From: Piper betle
Taxonomy: Eukaryota; Streptophyta; Magnoliopsida; Piperales; Piperaceae
Assembly: GCA_033002965.1 (NCBI GenBank)
Contig: JAURVB010013550.1
Span: 1 to 64,000 of the forward strand
Length of the DNA stretch: 64,000 bases
Reading direction: 5' to 3'
The notes beneath the pieces were generated by a model. That model worked only from the letters and a program-made list of their open reading frames with translations, ran no database searches and was not told the origin of the DNA. Below are positions 13,254 through 23,964 of the stretch, piece by piece. The first letter of the stretch is position 1. Each line of letters starts with the position of its first letter. The position numbers and the translations under genes were made by a program.

Positions 13254-16200
13254 TCACAACTCATCATGAACATGCCAAGGGCACATGGGTTTGCCTTCCC
13301 TTGTCTTCTTTTCACAATAGCAGGGACACTCATTGTAAAACCTACGATTCGAGTCATGGTTTTATATTCAGAACTGGTTGATTTGACCGTTATTTTTTAG
13401 TCGAGTCAGTTTCGGAACACGTGTACTTAGCTGACGCCAGTCGTGTGTATAAACTATGAGGGTCATGCGTACCCAAGTATATGATGATAACGTTATGAAC
13501 ACAGCAGAACAGAATGAGTTATCAGAATATATAAGAGTATACTAGTTCCTTGTTTTTATTTTTATATATAGTGGATCGTAGAATTAGTCTTAAGCTGTTT
13601 ACCACGTTAGGACACGTTACAGGCAGTTTGGGCGGGTTGATAGTTCTAGATCATATCATTATGATGTTTTAGTGTTTATTTATTTTATGGGATTTTTTCA
13701 ATTTTTATGGAATTTTTTAGGATTTATGGCAACTTAATTATTATTCTTGACTTGAGCCGGAGACGAGTCAAGTAATATTTAGAAGTTTGCCACTAGCCCT
13801 TTTTCTTCCCTCCCAATGCTTTCTTCCCCAAACCCTTTTCTGGCCGTCGTCCAGGCCTCCACGACGCTGGATCACCGCGCCCACATTGCGCTCACATCAC
13901 TGATTCTGTCGCCGACGACCATCATAGCCACCATCCAGTGGTTGCCTCGACACCTTTGACCAACCCACAACCCTCCCCGACCGGAGCGAAGGCCATCGCC
14001 ACCCAGGCCGGCCGAATCTAGCCACCCACCACCGTCGCCTCTACTTTAATCATTTTCCGACGAGCCACCCCCTCGACCAACCACGTCGACATTGTGGACA
14101 TGTCGGGCTCACCGAGTCGGTTCCAATGGTACCCAATATGACCCATATCCAGCCAGTAGACGCCGCCAGTGATTGCTGTCGGAGAACACCCAGAAAGTTG
14201 CCAAAAAACCACCGGAACCCGCCCAAAAACCAGATTTGCATGAATTTGGCAGATCATCCACCGAGTTCATCCAGTCGAACCTAATCAACTTTGGATGCCG
14301 CCGAGCGTCGGATTCGAGCTCCGAGACGAGTGTGAGACCCTAACAGTCGTGGACCGCCTACGACGAGAGGTATAATTACCTCCTATTTGATTATTTAAAC
14401 TTGATGATTGTTAGCATAGCAAGTTAGGGTTGATTAATTATCATGATAAATATTTGACTATGGATGAGGTGATAAGTGCATGATGCAATTAATTGAGAAT
14501 GAATAGTACGTGATCTAATGAGGTAGATCGAGTCTGAGCATGATAAGTGACCACGACGTAAGTTAAAAAACACAATAAAATTTGTATGAATAGGATTAGT
14601 TAGAATTATTTTCACACGTATGATTATTTGATCATTGATTGAGGTTCATTGAGTTTGATGCATCATTTAGTTAGCAAGCGTTAGTATTTAGTTTTGATGT
14701 GTAGGTACGGAGTGGGAGCTCGCCGCCTAGGCGCGATGACACGCTTGGAGCTTCTACCAAATCCGTTTAGGACTCGTCTCTGTTTTACTCTACTCTATTG
14801 AATGTTTGTTTTAATGCTTGCAGGACGAGTTATTTGGCGTTTAATCGAATCCTACTTAACTTGGGACGTTTAGCCGAACACTTTTCCAGATTAATAACCC
14901 CTCGAGGATGATTTCGAAAACAAGATCCACCACAAGTTGCCTTCAGGCCTATTGTATAAATCTCTTCCTAGGCCTATATATATAATTTTATTGAGTTTTT
15001 AGTGAGACGAGAGATGGAGAAACCGACTGCACATACCATGAGCGGATGTCGTGACAGTCAAAACGGGCTCTGGATTAGTGCAGCGGACTGTTCCATTCTT
15101 GAGGGATCCTGACAACTTCACGTTTGAGTTCCTCACACCTAGAAAACATGGAGGTTTGTGGGTTTAGTACAGTGTATATCTGGACTTGTGGTTCAAAGGG
15201 TACTAAATGCGACTGCCTGAGAGTACTCGGCCTTCGTGCTCAAGGCCACGAGAAATATGGAGGTAAGGAGAGGGCTTAGGATTTGAGACCAGAAAATGTA
15301 GTAAGAAAATGCCGAAAGCAACATTAGTAGCAGCAAATCAGTAAGTTCGGGATGCTACCGAGTTTGCAGCCTAGTGGCTCCTCAATAGGTGCCCTTCAGA
15401 GTGTTCACGAGGAGTATCTGATGTTTTCTTTCATATGAGAGTATGCTCTCATAGCCAGCTTGTTATAGTTATTTTTCTTTCTTGACCAGTAACACTTGTT
15501 ACTGACGTGTTTTTATAATATATGTAGGTAATAATCACTAGTTGGAGGAGCCAGTCAAGACGGAGGAGCACTAATGTCGCTTACACACATGATAGTTGAT
15601 AGAGTGGTTAATATTTTGTTATGATCTTATTATATTGTTGTGATGTGATTAAATACTAAAATATGAGGGCATGATGAGATTAAATGCTAAGACATTATGA
15701 CAAAAAAAGGAAATGTAAATAGATTGCACAGCAGAAGTATGGTGGGTTGAAACCCAAGTTGTAGATGAGTATACAACATATTAGATTATGTGTGATTGAA
15801 ATCATTGATATATGCATATATATATTTGTATATATTATTTTGACAGGGTGGACCCTAATTACACTTTTAGGGGAGACTCTATCCATTGTATTTCAGAATT
15901 TTTATGTGATTTTTATCGTAATTGTAGTGGTGTGTAAATTAGTTTGCATGTCATCCATATAGTATCATGTGAGGATTCTATGCATTCATCCATGCATGAT
16001 GAGTAATGTCTTCATCTTAAGACGTCAAGATTAGATCCGCACGAGTTGGGTACAGGTTAGCCGACCTAACCTGGGCCTGTAACATGTCGGTCCGGTTCAC
16101 GAACGTGAACCGGATTTGGGGTATTACACTCATCCTTGTTACCGGCAAACCCTAATGGCACACAAAGGCACTCCTCGCAGCATGGTATACAGAACGACAT

Positions 16201-16671
16201 GCAATAATCTTTCCTGTGCTTCATCTTCGAACATCTGTAATCATATTTAGCTGGGCACTCTGCAAGTAAATTTAATAGCCAAACATCAATTTAAATAACT
16301 CCTAAACTAGCCATACAAGCGGACAACATACAACCAAAGCACTATATCACTACATACAATTCTTACTTACTAACGAGGAACATAAATAGGGAGTCGAACT
16401 GTCCATCAAACTTCAACACACAAGAGCAATCGAATATTTTAGCTAGCTCGAGTTAGAAACCAATAAAGCATGACAAAACTAATAAGATAAATAGCAAGAA
16501 GGGAATGTGTATATTACCTGATGGGTTAAGATCTAAAGTTGAGATTAGTTCTCCATCACCATATTTTGTGCTAGCCTACGAGTGCATAGGCAATAGAAGA
16601 GTTAATCTGTGAATTATAAGGTAGATAGTGAAGAAGGATAAAACGAAGAAGAATGATGTTGGTGTTTGCAT
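13254..16671 (-). pseudogene. GASA/snakin gene copy 2, disrupted by a solo LTR
   Basis: Exon 1 is 16607-16671, exon 2 is 16518-16570, and exon 3 is split into 16129-16259 and 13254-13333 by the LTR at 13334-16128. Four further lesions are visible. The exon 1 donor reads CACAG-ATTAAC, so GT is lost. The second conserved cysteine (AKC) is now AKY. The original stop codon is TGG, extending the frame by seven codons to a stop at 13254. A conserved arginine near CPCY is replaced by cysteine. The intact paralog is at 3319-3915. It is very unlikely to make a working peptide. Confidence 0.92.
13334..16128. mobile_element. Solo LTR (2795 bp), copy 1 of the family
   Basis: Begins TGTAAAACC and ends GGGTATTACA, and is flanked by the 5-bp duplication CTCAT (13329-13333 and 16129-16133). 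The same five bases occur once in the intact GASA paralog, which is the empty site. No gag-pol region follows, so it is a solo LTR formed by recombination. The length and ends fit a Gypsy-type element, not proven. It contains a GC-rich stretch (13840-14360), a TATAAAT box near 14955 and splice-like motifs (AGGTATAATTACC). Three relatives start at 18086, 24990 and 45112 in the same orientation. Confidence 0.9.
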
Positions 16672-18085
16672 ATATACTACTGTGCTAAAATGTATAATCT
16701 ACTGTAAATGTGGGAAAATTTATTATCTACCATAAATGGGATATTTAAAGCCTAATAAAAAAATGGGGAAAATTATGTTGTTTAGTATGTAACAGTGTAC
16801 ATGAGAGAATGACAATGTTTAATGTTTCTTACACTAGCGGAGAAGCACGAAAGCAGCGACATGGCAAGGATAAGGGTGAGAATTACAAATGGTGAGCAAG
16901 CCATTTCTATGTTTTTTATTATCTTAGATTGGAATGCTTGGTATTATGAATGGTATTGGAACGTGTTGGACTCCTACTTATAGAGAAGAGGAGAAGGGAA
17001 AATTTTTTATTGGGAGGCTTAGTAGAGATTGGATTTGATGGAATGTGAAAGGTTTGAAGGATTGAGAAAAATGAACGAGGGCATTGATGAGATTTTCAAT
17101 GCTCGGGGAAAAGCATTTAGTTGTTGGACTCTTCATTTTGCATCAAGCATTTAATACTTGCACTTTTTCATTATTTACATATAACTTTTATGCATACTTG
17201 TTTCGTACCCTAATCCTAATCTAATGTTTAGGAAGTCTAAGATGATCTTGCTCGTTCCACCTTGAGAGACTGGTTTGGGTCTCAGATGGTGGTCACGGAG
17301 TTGTTTTGGTTGAGAGCCAATGGTGGATGCTGGAGTGGCCTCGACTTGAGGTTCATAGAGTTTCATTGAAATAATAGATTAATTTTAGGGAAGTACTAGA
17401 GAGAGTCTTGCGGTAAGATTTGGAGAATCTTGGAGTGAGGTTCGTTATAGTCTTCAAGAAAGAACTAGAGGCAATTCTCCGGTGAGATATTAGATAAGTC
17501 TCAAAATGAGATTAGTCATGGTCTTCAGGGAAGAACTAGAGAGGTGAGTCTTGTCTGAGACCAGCATGCTATTGGATTAGACATGTTGATCGATAAGGTT
17601 TGAGTGGAAAAGAGGTTGAGAGACATCAAAATATTTATAATCTTTCTCATAGTGATGTATTTTTCTCCGTGAACTTAGTAATTTTGTCATCCATATTATT
17701 TTATCAATGTCTATATTTTGCTTATTCTCTTCGTTGTTTATGTTGTTCCAATTTTGGGAGGTCCATATCCCCAACATGTTTTCATGGAAATAATATATTT
17801 TTGTAGCCACCAAAGATGGCTTATGAACTCCGAAAGATGGAAATTTTTTCATGCAATCTCATCGACTCGTCATTTATTTTGTAATGACTAAGTGTAAACT
17901 TATAGATTAGTTATTTCTTCAGAAATGGTTAACTAAAAAAAGGAAATCAATCAAAGTTAAAGATAAATCCTCATTAATATACCAAACTTTACTCCACTAT
18001 CATGAGACTGGTTAACTATTTTGGAGATTGTATATTTTATCTACTTTAAGAAAATTCCGTTCATAAAATTTCTTTATGTGACTCA
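16672..18085. other. Upstream region of the GASA pseudogene, no gene seen
   Basis: Diverged copy of 3916-5330. It is interrupted at 18085 by the second LTR insertion and resumes at 23396. No coding frame is supported. Confidence 0.6.
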
Positions 18086-19192
18086 TGTAAAACCCGCAAT
18101 CTGAGTTAGGGTTTTATACTCATGAATTGATCGGTTTAGTCGTCTGGTTCGAGTCGAGTTAGTTTCAGAACGCGTGTACTGAGTTGACGCCGATCGCATG
18201 TATGAGCTATGAGGATCATGTGTACCCAAGTATGTTATGATAACGTCATGAATATAGCAAAAAAGAATGAGCTATCAGAATATATGAGAGTATGCCAGTT
18301 TACTTTTACATATATATAATGGATCATAGAATTAATTTTAGATTGTTTACCGTGCTAGAATACGTATTTATGATGTTTGGGTGGGTTACTAGTTGCAGAG
18401 CCTGTCATTGTGATGTCGTGGCTTATATTATATTTTATGGGATTTACTCCTAATTTTTTGGATTATTTAAGGATTTATTACAAGTTAGTTATTATTTTTT
18501 ACTCAAATCGGAGTCGAGTCAATACTTATTTATGATATTGCCGTCAACCACCTCCCGCCCCTTTTCTTCTTCCCCAAACCCTGATCGCTGCCGCACCACC
18601 CTCTGCTTGTAGTCGTTGCCGCCGCCAACACCATCTCGGCGCCGATCGAGGCCGCCTAGCCCCAAGCGCCATCGTCGTGCCGCCCCAAGCGCTCCCGGCA
18701 ACCACCTGGCCTCCACAATGCGAGGAAGCCATGCCCTTGTGCTGCGCTTCCATCACCGATCCCGCCGCTATGATCCAGTGGTCACCTTGACACCTTCAAC
18801 CCTTCCACGACCTTTCCTGAATGGAGCGGAGCCCATCTGCCTCCTATGCTGAGCAGATCTTAGCATTCATCACCGACCGCCCCTGTTTCTGTCATTTTTG
18901 GTGAGCCGCCACCTCCACCGGGCCGGTGCCAATGGTACCCAATACCATTTCTATCCCACCAGAAGACGCCACCGAAAAACCACCAGAAAGCTACAGGAAA
19001 ACCACCAAAATCCACCGAAAAACTGCTGGAACCCTAACGGAAAACCAAATTCGCTGGAATTTGTCGGATCTTTTGTCGAGCTCATTCAGTCAAACCGATC
19101 GAACTTTAGACGTCGACAAGTGCCGAATTCGAATTCCAAGACGCGTGACGAAACCCTAGCCATCATTGATTGCCGATGACGTGAGGTATAAC

Positions 19193-20064
19193 CCGGGTTG
19201 AGAAAATCGGCCGATTCCGTGCGGAATCGGCCGATTTAAATCGGATCGGCGCGATGCCGATCCGATTTCGGGGCCGACCGATCGGTCGCTGAATCGGCCG
19301 ATTTCGGCCGATTCCAACCGATTTAACTCGGAATCGGAATCGGCCGATTTAAATCGGAATCGGTTTTTTACGAAATTACTAAAATACCCTAGGTATGATT
19401 TTAATTAAATTAATTAAGCATGGGTAAAATGGTAATTTGGCTTTTAAAACCCTCCCCGCTTCCGCCGTCGCGCTCGCTCCGCCGCCCTCCGCTCCGCTTC
19501 CGCCGCAGCTCCGCCACGGCCGTCCGACCACGCCACTGCCGTCCGACCACGCCACTGCCGTCCGACCATGCCGCCGCCCCGTTTCCGCCCCCGCCGTGCG
19601 TCCCCGACTCCGGGGTCGCCGCCCTCCGCTCCGCTTCCGCCGCAGCTCCGCCACGGCCGTCCGACCACGCCGCCGCCCCGTTTCCGCCTCCGCCGTGCGT
19701 CCCCGACTCCGGGCTCGCCGCCGGCGGGGGTAGGGAGGGGAGGGTGGCATTCTCGTAATTAAAAGTTGACTCGAGTGTAACTCGAGTCAAAAATAATAAT
19801 TAATTTATAAATAATTTTAAAAAAATCTTAAAAAATATTTAAAAATATCATAAACTATAATACACAGAATAATATCAAAATAACATCAATACCTAATTTT
19901 AATATATTTATATTATGAATTATCAAATTATTATATATAACCGATTAAATTAATTTGGACCGATTCAACTGAACCGATTCCTGGCCGATTCAGACCGATT
20001 CCGATTCCGATTCCGATTCACTGGAAAACCGATTCCGATTCCGATTCCGATTTATGCAACCATG
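19193..20064. mobile_element. hAT-like non-autonomous element
   Basis: 872 bp with an 8-bp target duplication GGTATAAC (19185-19192 and 20065-20072). Imperfect 18-bp terminal repeats match at 13 positions (left CCGGGTTGAGAAAATCGG, right complement CATGGTTGCATAAATCGG). The subterminal regions are packed with AATCGG/CCGATT motifs on both strands, as expected of transposase-binding repeats in hAT elements. The core 19440-19745 is GC-rich with an internal duplication offset by 137 bp; open frames there come from base composition and are not believed. Copies of the LTR at 14370 and 46150 show the empty site. Confidence 0.85.
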
Positions 20065-21394
20065 GGTATAACTACCTTTGATTTAATTATTTAAAATTTA
20101 TGATTGTTAGCACAACATGCTAGGATTGATTAATTGCCATGACGAATGTCTAACTATGAATGGAGTGATGATTTGTATGATTTGATTAATAGTGAATGAA
20201 TGTTAAGTGATCTAATGTAGTACATTAAATTTGAGCATGTTATTCGACTACAACGTCACTTAGAAAAACACAATAAAATTGGTATGAATAGGATAAGTTA
20301 GAATTATTTTCACATTGATGATTGTTGAATGTGATGGATGATGATTGTGTTAGGAGTGTAATGTTCATGTCGAGTTGATGCATCATTCAATTAGCGGGCG
20401 TTAGCTTCTAGATTTGATATATAGGTATGGAGTAGGAGCTCGCTGCCTAGGAACGAGGACATGCTTGGAGCTTCTACTATGTCCGTTTAGGACTCGTCTA
20501 TGTTTTATACTCTATTCTAATACATGTTTGTTTTATTGCTTGCAGAACAAGTTAAGTGGCATTTTATTGGATTCCACTTAACTCTGGTCATTTAGCCAAA
20601 CAATTTTTCGAATTAATAACCCTCCAGGATGAGATCCCTTGAGGGTGATTTCAAAAATAAGATCCACCACAAGTTTCCTTTGGGCCTATTATTTAAATCC
20701 TTTCCTAAGCCTATATATATAATTTTATCGATTTTTCAGTGAGACGAGAGATGGTGAAACTGACGTGCACATACCATGAGCGAATGCACGTGACAGTCAA
20801 AGTGGGCTCTTGATTAGTGAGTAGACTGTTCCATTCCTAAAAGATCTTAACAACTCCACGTTTAGTTCCTCACACTTGGAGAACGTGGAGGTTTACGGGT
20901 ACTGTTAAGTACAGGGCACGTCCGGACTTGTGGTTCAAAGGGTACTAAAGGCGATTACCTGAGAGTACTCGGCCTTCGTGCTCAAGGCCAGGAGAATTAT
21001 GGAGGAAAGGAGAGGGCTTAGGATAAACTTGTACTCCCGATGGACCAGAGAAAAATGAAATGAGAAAAATGCCGAAAGAGGCATCAGCAAAGCAGTCAGT
21101 TCAAGATGATATCGGGTTTGCAGCTCTAGTGGCATCTCAATAGATGCCCTTGAGAGAGTTCTAGTGAAGTATTCAAATGTTTTTCTTCATATGAGAGTTA
21201 GCTCTTATAGCCAATTTGTTATAGTTATATTTTGGACTAGTAACGTTTATTACTGACATGTTTTTATACTATATATGGGTGATAATCACGAGTTGGATGT
21301 ACCAGCTTGGACGGAGGAGTACTGATGTCGCTTAAACACACGTCAGTCAATAGAGTGGTTAACATTTTGTTTATGATGTTATTATATTGAGAAT

Positions 21395-21487
21395 GATGTG
21401 ATTAAATGCTAAGACATAGTGATATGATGTGATTAAATGCTAAGACATGATGATATGATGTAATTAAATGCTAAGACATGATGATAT
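21395..21487. repeat. 31-bp tandem repeat, three units, within the LTR
   Basis: Units start at 21395, 21426 and 21457, each with GATGTGATTAAATGCTAAGA or a one-base variant. The LTR copies at 13334 and 45112 have fewer or more diverged units at the matching place (about 47495-47560 in the latter), so the array length varies between copies. Confidence 0.85.
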
Positions 21488-21610
21488 AATGTGAAATGTG
21501 ATAGACTGCATAAGTGGGTTAAGACCCAAGTTTCAGAGTAATTAATACAGTATAGATCAGAATTTTTGTGAATGAAGTTATTTGATATACATATATATAT
21601 ATATATATAG

Positions 21611-21920
21611 GGGTTGGGTAACCTGGGGGCGACTCGAATCTGGACCATCCGATCATAAGGACGATTCAGATCCTTTCCTCTCAAAACCCTAACCCCTCCC
21701 CTCCTCCCAAGCGCCACCGCCACCGGGCCGCTGTCGCCGCCGCCACGCGACCCCACCCTCGCCGCCACCGTAACTCGCCACCGTCCACGGGCGTGGGCGC
21801 GGCAAGGAGGAATGGCGGCGGCGCGTCGGGGCCGTTGTCGCCGCGTTGTTGCTGCGTTGCCGCGCTACCCCGCCACCGTCGCTCACCGCCACCTCCTCGT
21901 GACCCCACGCTAGGGACCCC
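21611..21920. mobile_element. Fragment of a TA-tract hairpin element
   Basis: Starts directly after a TA microsatellite and has the family layout: an end sequence (GGGGTTGGGTAACCTGG), then an imperfect inner hairpin (ATCTGGACCATCC pairing loosely with GGACGATTCAGAT), then a GC-rich core. It is cut off at 21920 by a second TA tract that starts the next element, and no matching right end of its own was found. Confidence 0.6.
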
Positions 21921-22257
21921 ATATATATATATATATAGAGGGGCGCTACCCTGCGCCAAAGGCAGAGTAGCGCCCCTGCACCACAAATTAATCTGGGCCG
22001 TCCGATTATAAGGACAGCCCAGATTAATTAGGATTTTTAAAAAATAAATTTAAATTTAATCTGGGCCGTCCGATTACAAGGACGGCCCAGATCGGGCACC
22101 CCCAATCCTTCCTCCGGTGCCGCCGCCGCCGTTGTGGCCCACTTCTTCCTCTGGCGCCAAGGACGACGGCGATGACGTCGGTAGGGTTGGGCGGGGCGGT
22201 GGGAGGTGGCGGAGGGAGGCAGCAGAGGCGGGGGCCGAGCGGAGCGGGGCAGTAGGG

Positions 22258-22436
22258 GCAGGGCGGTCTCTGGCGGAGGCAGGGCGGTCTCTGCGCGGGG
22301 CAGGTCGGTCTCTGGCGGAGGCAGGGCGGTCTCTAGCGGAGGCAGGGCAGTCTCTGGCGGAGGCAAGGCGGTCTTTGGTGGAGGCAGGGCAGTCTCTAGA
22401 GGAGGCAGGGCGGTCTCTGGCGGAGGCAGGGCAGTG
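22258..22436. repeat. 21-bp GC-rich minisatellite (eight units)
   Basis: Eight full units of the type GCAGGGCGGTCTCTGGCGGA plus one base, starting at 22258 and repeating every 21 bp to 22425, with a partial ninth unit. Because 21 is divisible by three, the array reads as a repeated seven-residue peptide in several frames, which explains the long spurious open frames. Confidence 0.9.
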
Positions 22437-22569
22437 GCCGGCGGGGGAGGGGGTGGGGGGTGCAGGGGTGGGGGGGAATGCAGGGCGGTGGGTGTGGGCG
22501 GAGTGGGGTGGCGGCAGGGCGGGGGAGGCGGGGCCGGGGCGAGGCGGGCTGGGCGGATGGGGGGCTGTT

Positions 22570-22627
22570 GGGCGGAGGGTGAGGGCGAGAGGGGGCGGCG
22601 GGCCTCTCTCGCCCTCACCCTCCGCCC
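22570..22627. repeat. 22-bp perfect inverted repeat in the E1 core
   Basis: The arm 22570-22591 (GGGCGGAGGGTGAGGGCGAG and two more bases) pairs perfectly with 22606-22627 across a 14-base loop. It marks the point where the core changes from G-rich to C-rich on the plus strand, as in the larger foldback of element Z. Confidence 0.9.
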
Positions 22628-23065
22628 ACCAGCCCCCCATCCCCTCCGCCCCACCACCCCCCTCGCCCCCTTCCCCGCAGCCCGCCCAGCCCTCGCCACA
22701 CCCCGCCACCCCCCGCCCTCCCCTCGACCTCCCCCCACCCCGCCCACCTCCCACCCGCCGCCTACCCACGCCGCCCTCCCCTTCTCCTCCGCCCACCCAC
22801 GCCGCCCTCGCCCCTCCTCGCCCACCCCCGCCCGGCCGGCCGCGGCCGGATCCCGGACGCCGCCCTCCCCTTCTCCTCCGCCCACCCACGCCGCCCTCGC
22901 CCCGCCTTGCCCGCCCCCGGCCGGCCGGCCGCAGCCGGATCCCGGCCGCCGGCGAAGGAGGGGGTGGTCGAAAAATTTTTTATCAAATCTGGGTTGTTCG
23001 ATCATAATCGGACGACCCAGATTATCCTAGCACAGGTAAGGGTTTCCTGCCCAGGAAACCTTTAC

Positions 23066-23100
<35 letters not shown>

Positions 23101-23475
23101 CATATGTTGATTTGATGGGTGGCTCCTAATTGCACTTTTAGGAGAGACTATGTTCATTTTATTTTTAAAATTTTTATTGATTTATCACACTTGTTGGTGT
23201 GTAAATTAGTTTGCATGTCATCCATATAGTATCATGTTAGGGTTTTGTGCATTCATCCATACATGGCAAGTCGTATCTTCATCTTAAGATGCTAATATTA
23301 GATCCACACGAGTTGGGTTCAGGTTAGCCAACCTAATTGGGGCCTATGACATGCCGGTTCGGTTCACGAACGTGAACGAGATTTGGGGTATTACAACTCA
23401 TGAACCTTTTCACGAGCCATAGACCATGTTCAATTCTCAATAAGGCCAACAAATGCAATCAAATATAATCTCCTT

Positions 23476-23669
23476 CTAGTCTATAATAAGATTATCAAAT
23501 GATTACAATTATTTTGAGCATAAACACATCGCCTTAATGGCAAATCATCTTACTTAAAACTCATGTTGTAATTAATAGTTCATAAATAACTTGCAATCTC
23601 AAATTTGTGTTTATAGGAAGATAATAGATTGCAAATAATTGGTGATTGTAAATTTTAAATAGTTTGCCA
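23476..23669. other. AT-rich spacer, no gene seen
   Basis: Short AT-rich stretch between the end of duplication copy 2 and the copied 5' end of the small membrane protein gene. No coding frame or repeat recognised. Confidence 0.5.
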
Positions 23670-23962
23670 CTTGTCTTGGATGGTCGTCCTGCCGGCAACC
23701 GTCGCCCCTCGTGCTGGCTTGATCGTCTCTACATCTTGGTGCAACCATATATGAGGTTGATATATATTGATACGGTAGACGCTAGCCCAATATCAGACCA
23801 ACCCACAAGTACGTAGAATGGTTCATAGCTCAATTTTTGACCGGATATTCAGTTCGGAAAATACTTAATTCAATTCGAAGTTCCCTAACTCAATTGATCA
23901 ACCGATTTAGCAAATCTTTAGAGCTCAAAAAATTCAGTCATAATTTTGTAATATATATATAT
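23670..23962 (-). pseudogene. Copied 5' end and promoter of the small membrane protein gene
   Basis: Closely resembles 38446-38740, which holds the N-terminal codons and upstream region of the minus-strand gene at 37805-38528. Shared phrases include GCTGGCTTGA, TACGGTAGACG and CCAATATCAGACCAACCCAC. Only the first part of exon 1 is recognisable; the membrane-spanning region and exon 2 are absent, so this is a truncated duplicate. Both copies end in a TA tract on the same side; in this copy the tract borders element Y. Confidence 0.8.
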
Positions 23963-23964
23963 AG

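Larger units (their letters stand above)
21938..23068. mobile_element. TA-tract twin-hairpin element E1
   Basis: Flanked by TA tracts (21921-21937 and from 23069). The left end has an outer hairpin (21940-21976, 10-bp perfect stem GGGGCGCTAC) and inner hairpins at 21986-22029 and 22059-22092 built on ATCTGGGCCGTCC. The right end has an inner hairpin (22986-23023) and an outer hairpin (23035-23066, GGTAAGGGTTTCCTG with one mismatch). The core is extremely GC-rich. Its long open frames (up to 322 codons) occur on both strands and in overlapping frames, a composition effect, and are not called as genes. Confidence 0.75.
18086..23395. mobile_element. Solo LTR, copy 2, enlarged by nested insertions
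   Basis: Begins TGTAAAACCC and ends GGGTATTACA, with the 5-bp duplication ACTCA at 18081-18085 and 23396-23400. After subtracting a hAT-like element (19193-20064) and TA-tract hairpin elements (about 21611-23068), the remaining length of about 2.9 kb matches the other solo LTRs. Relatives at 13334 and 45112 provide the empty sites for both nested insertions. No internal retrotransposon genes are present. Confidence 0.88.
10050..23475. repeat. Tandem duplication unit, copy 2 (with nested insertions)
   Basis: Starts with the same sequence as position 1 and remains close to copy 1 through the MIR535 region. After removing 13334-16128 and 18086-23395 the similarity runs on through the GASA pseudogene and its upstream region to about 23475, ending near CAATCAAATATAATCT. 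It differs from copy 1 by point changes and small indels; for example a 35-base segment near 11090-11125 is missing from copy 1 near 1033, and the 53-bp tandem duplication of copy 1 is absent here. Confidence 0.9.

Noticed and set aside
19379..19790. Arg/Pro-rich frames in the hAT-like core
   Set aside because: Overlapping frames on both strands inside a mobile element, with an internal duplication; composition effect.
22037..23005. 322-codon open frame on the minus strand as a protein gene
   Set aside because: Similar long frames exist on both strands and in several phases of the same GC-rich, repeat-rich core; the residue content is simply Gly/Arg/Pro/Ala and no domain is visible.
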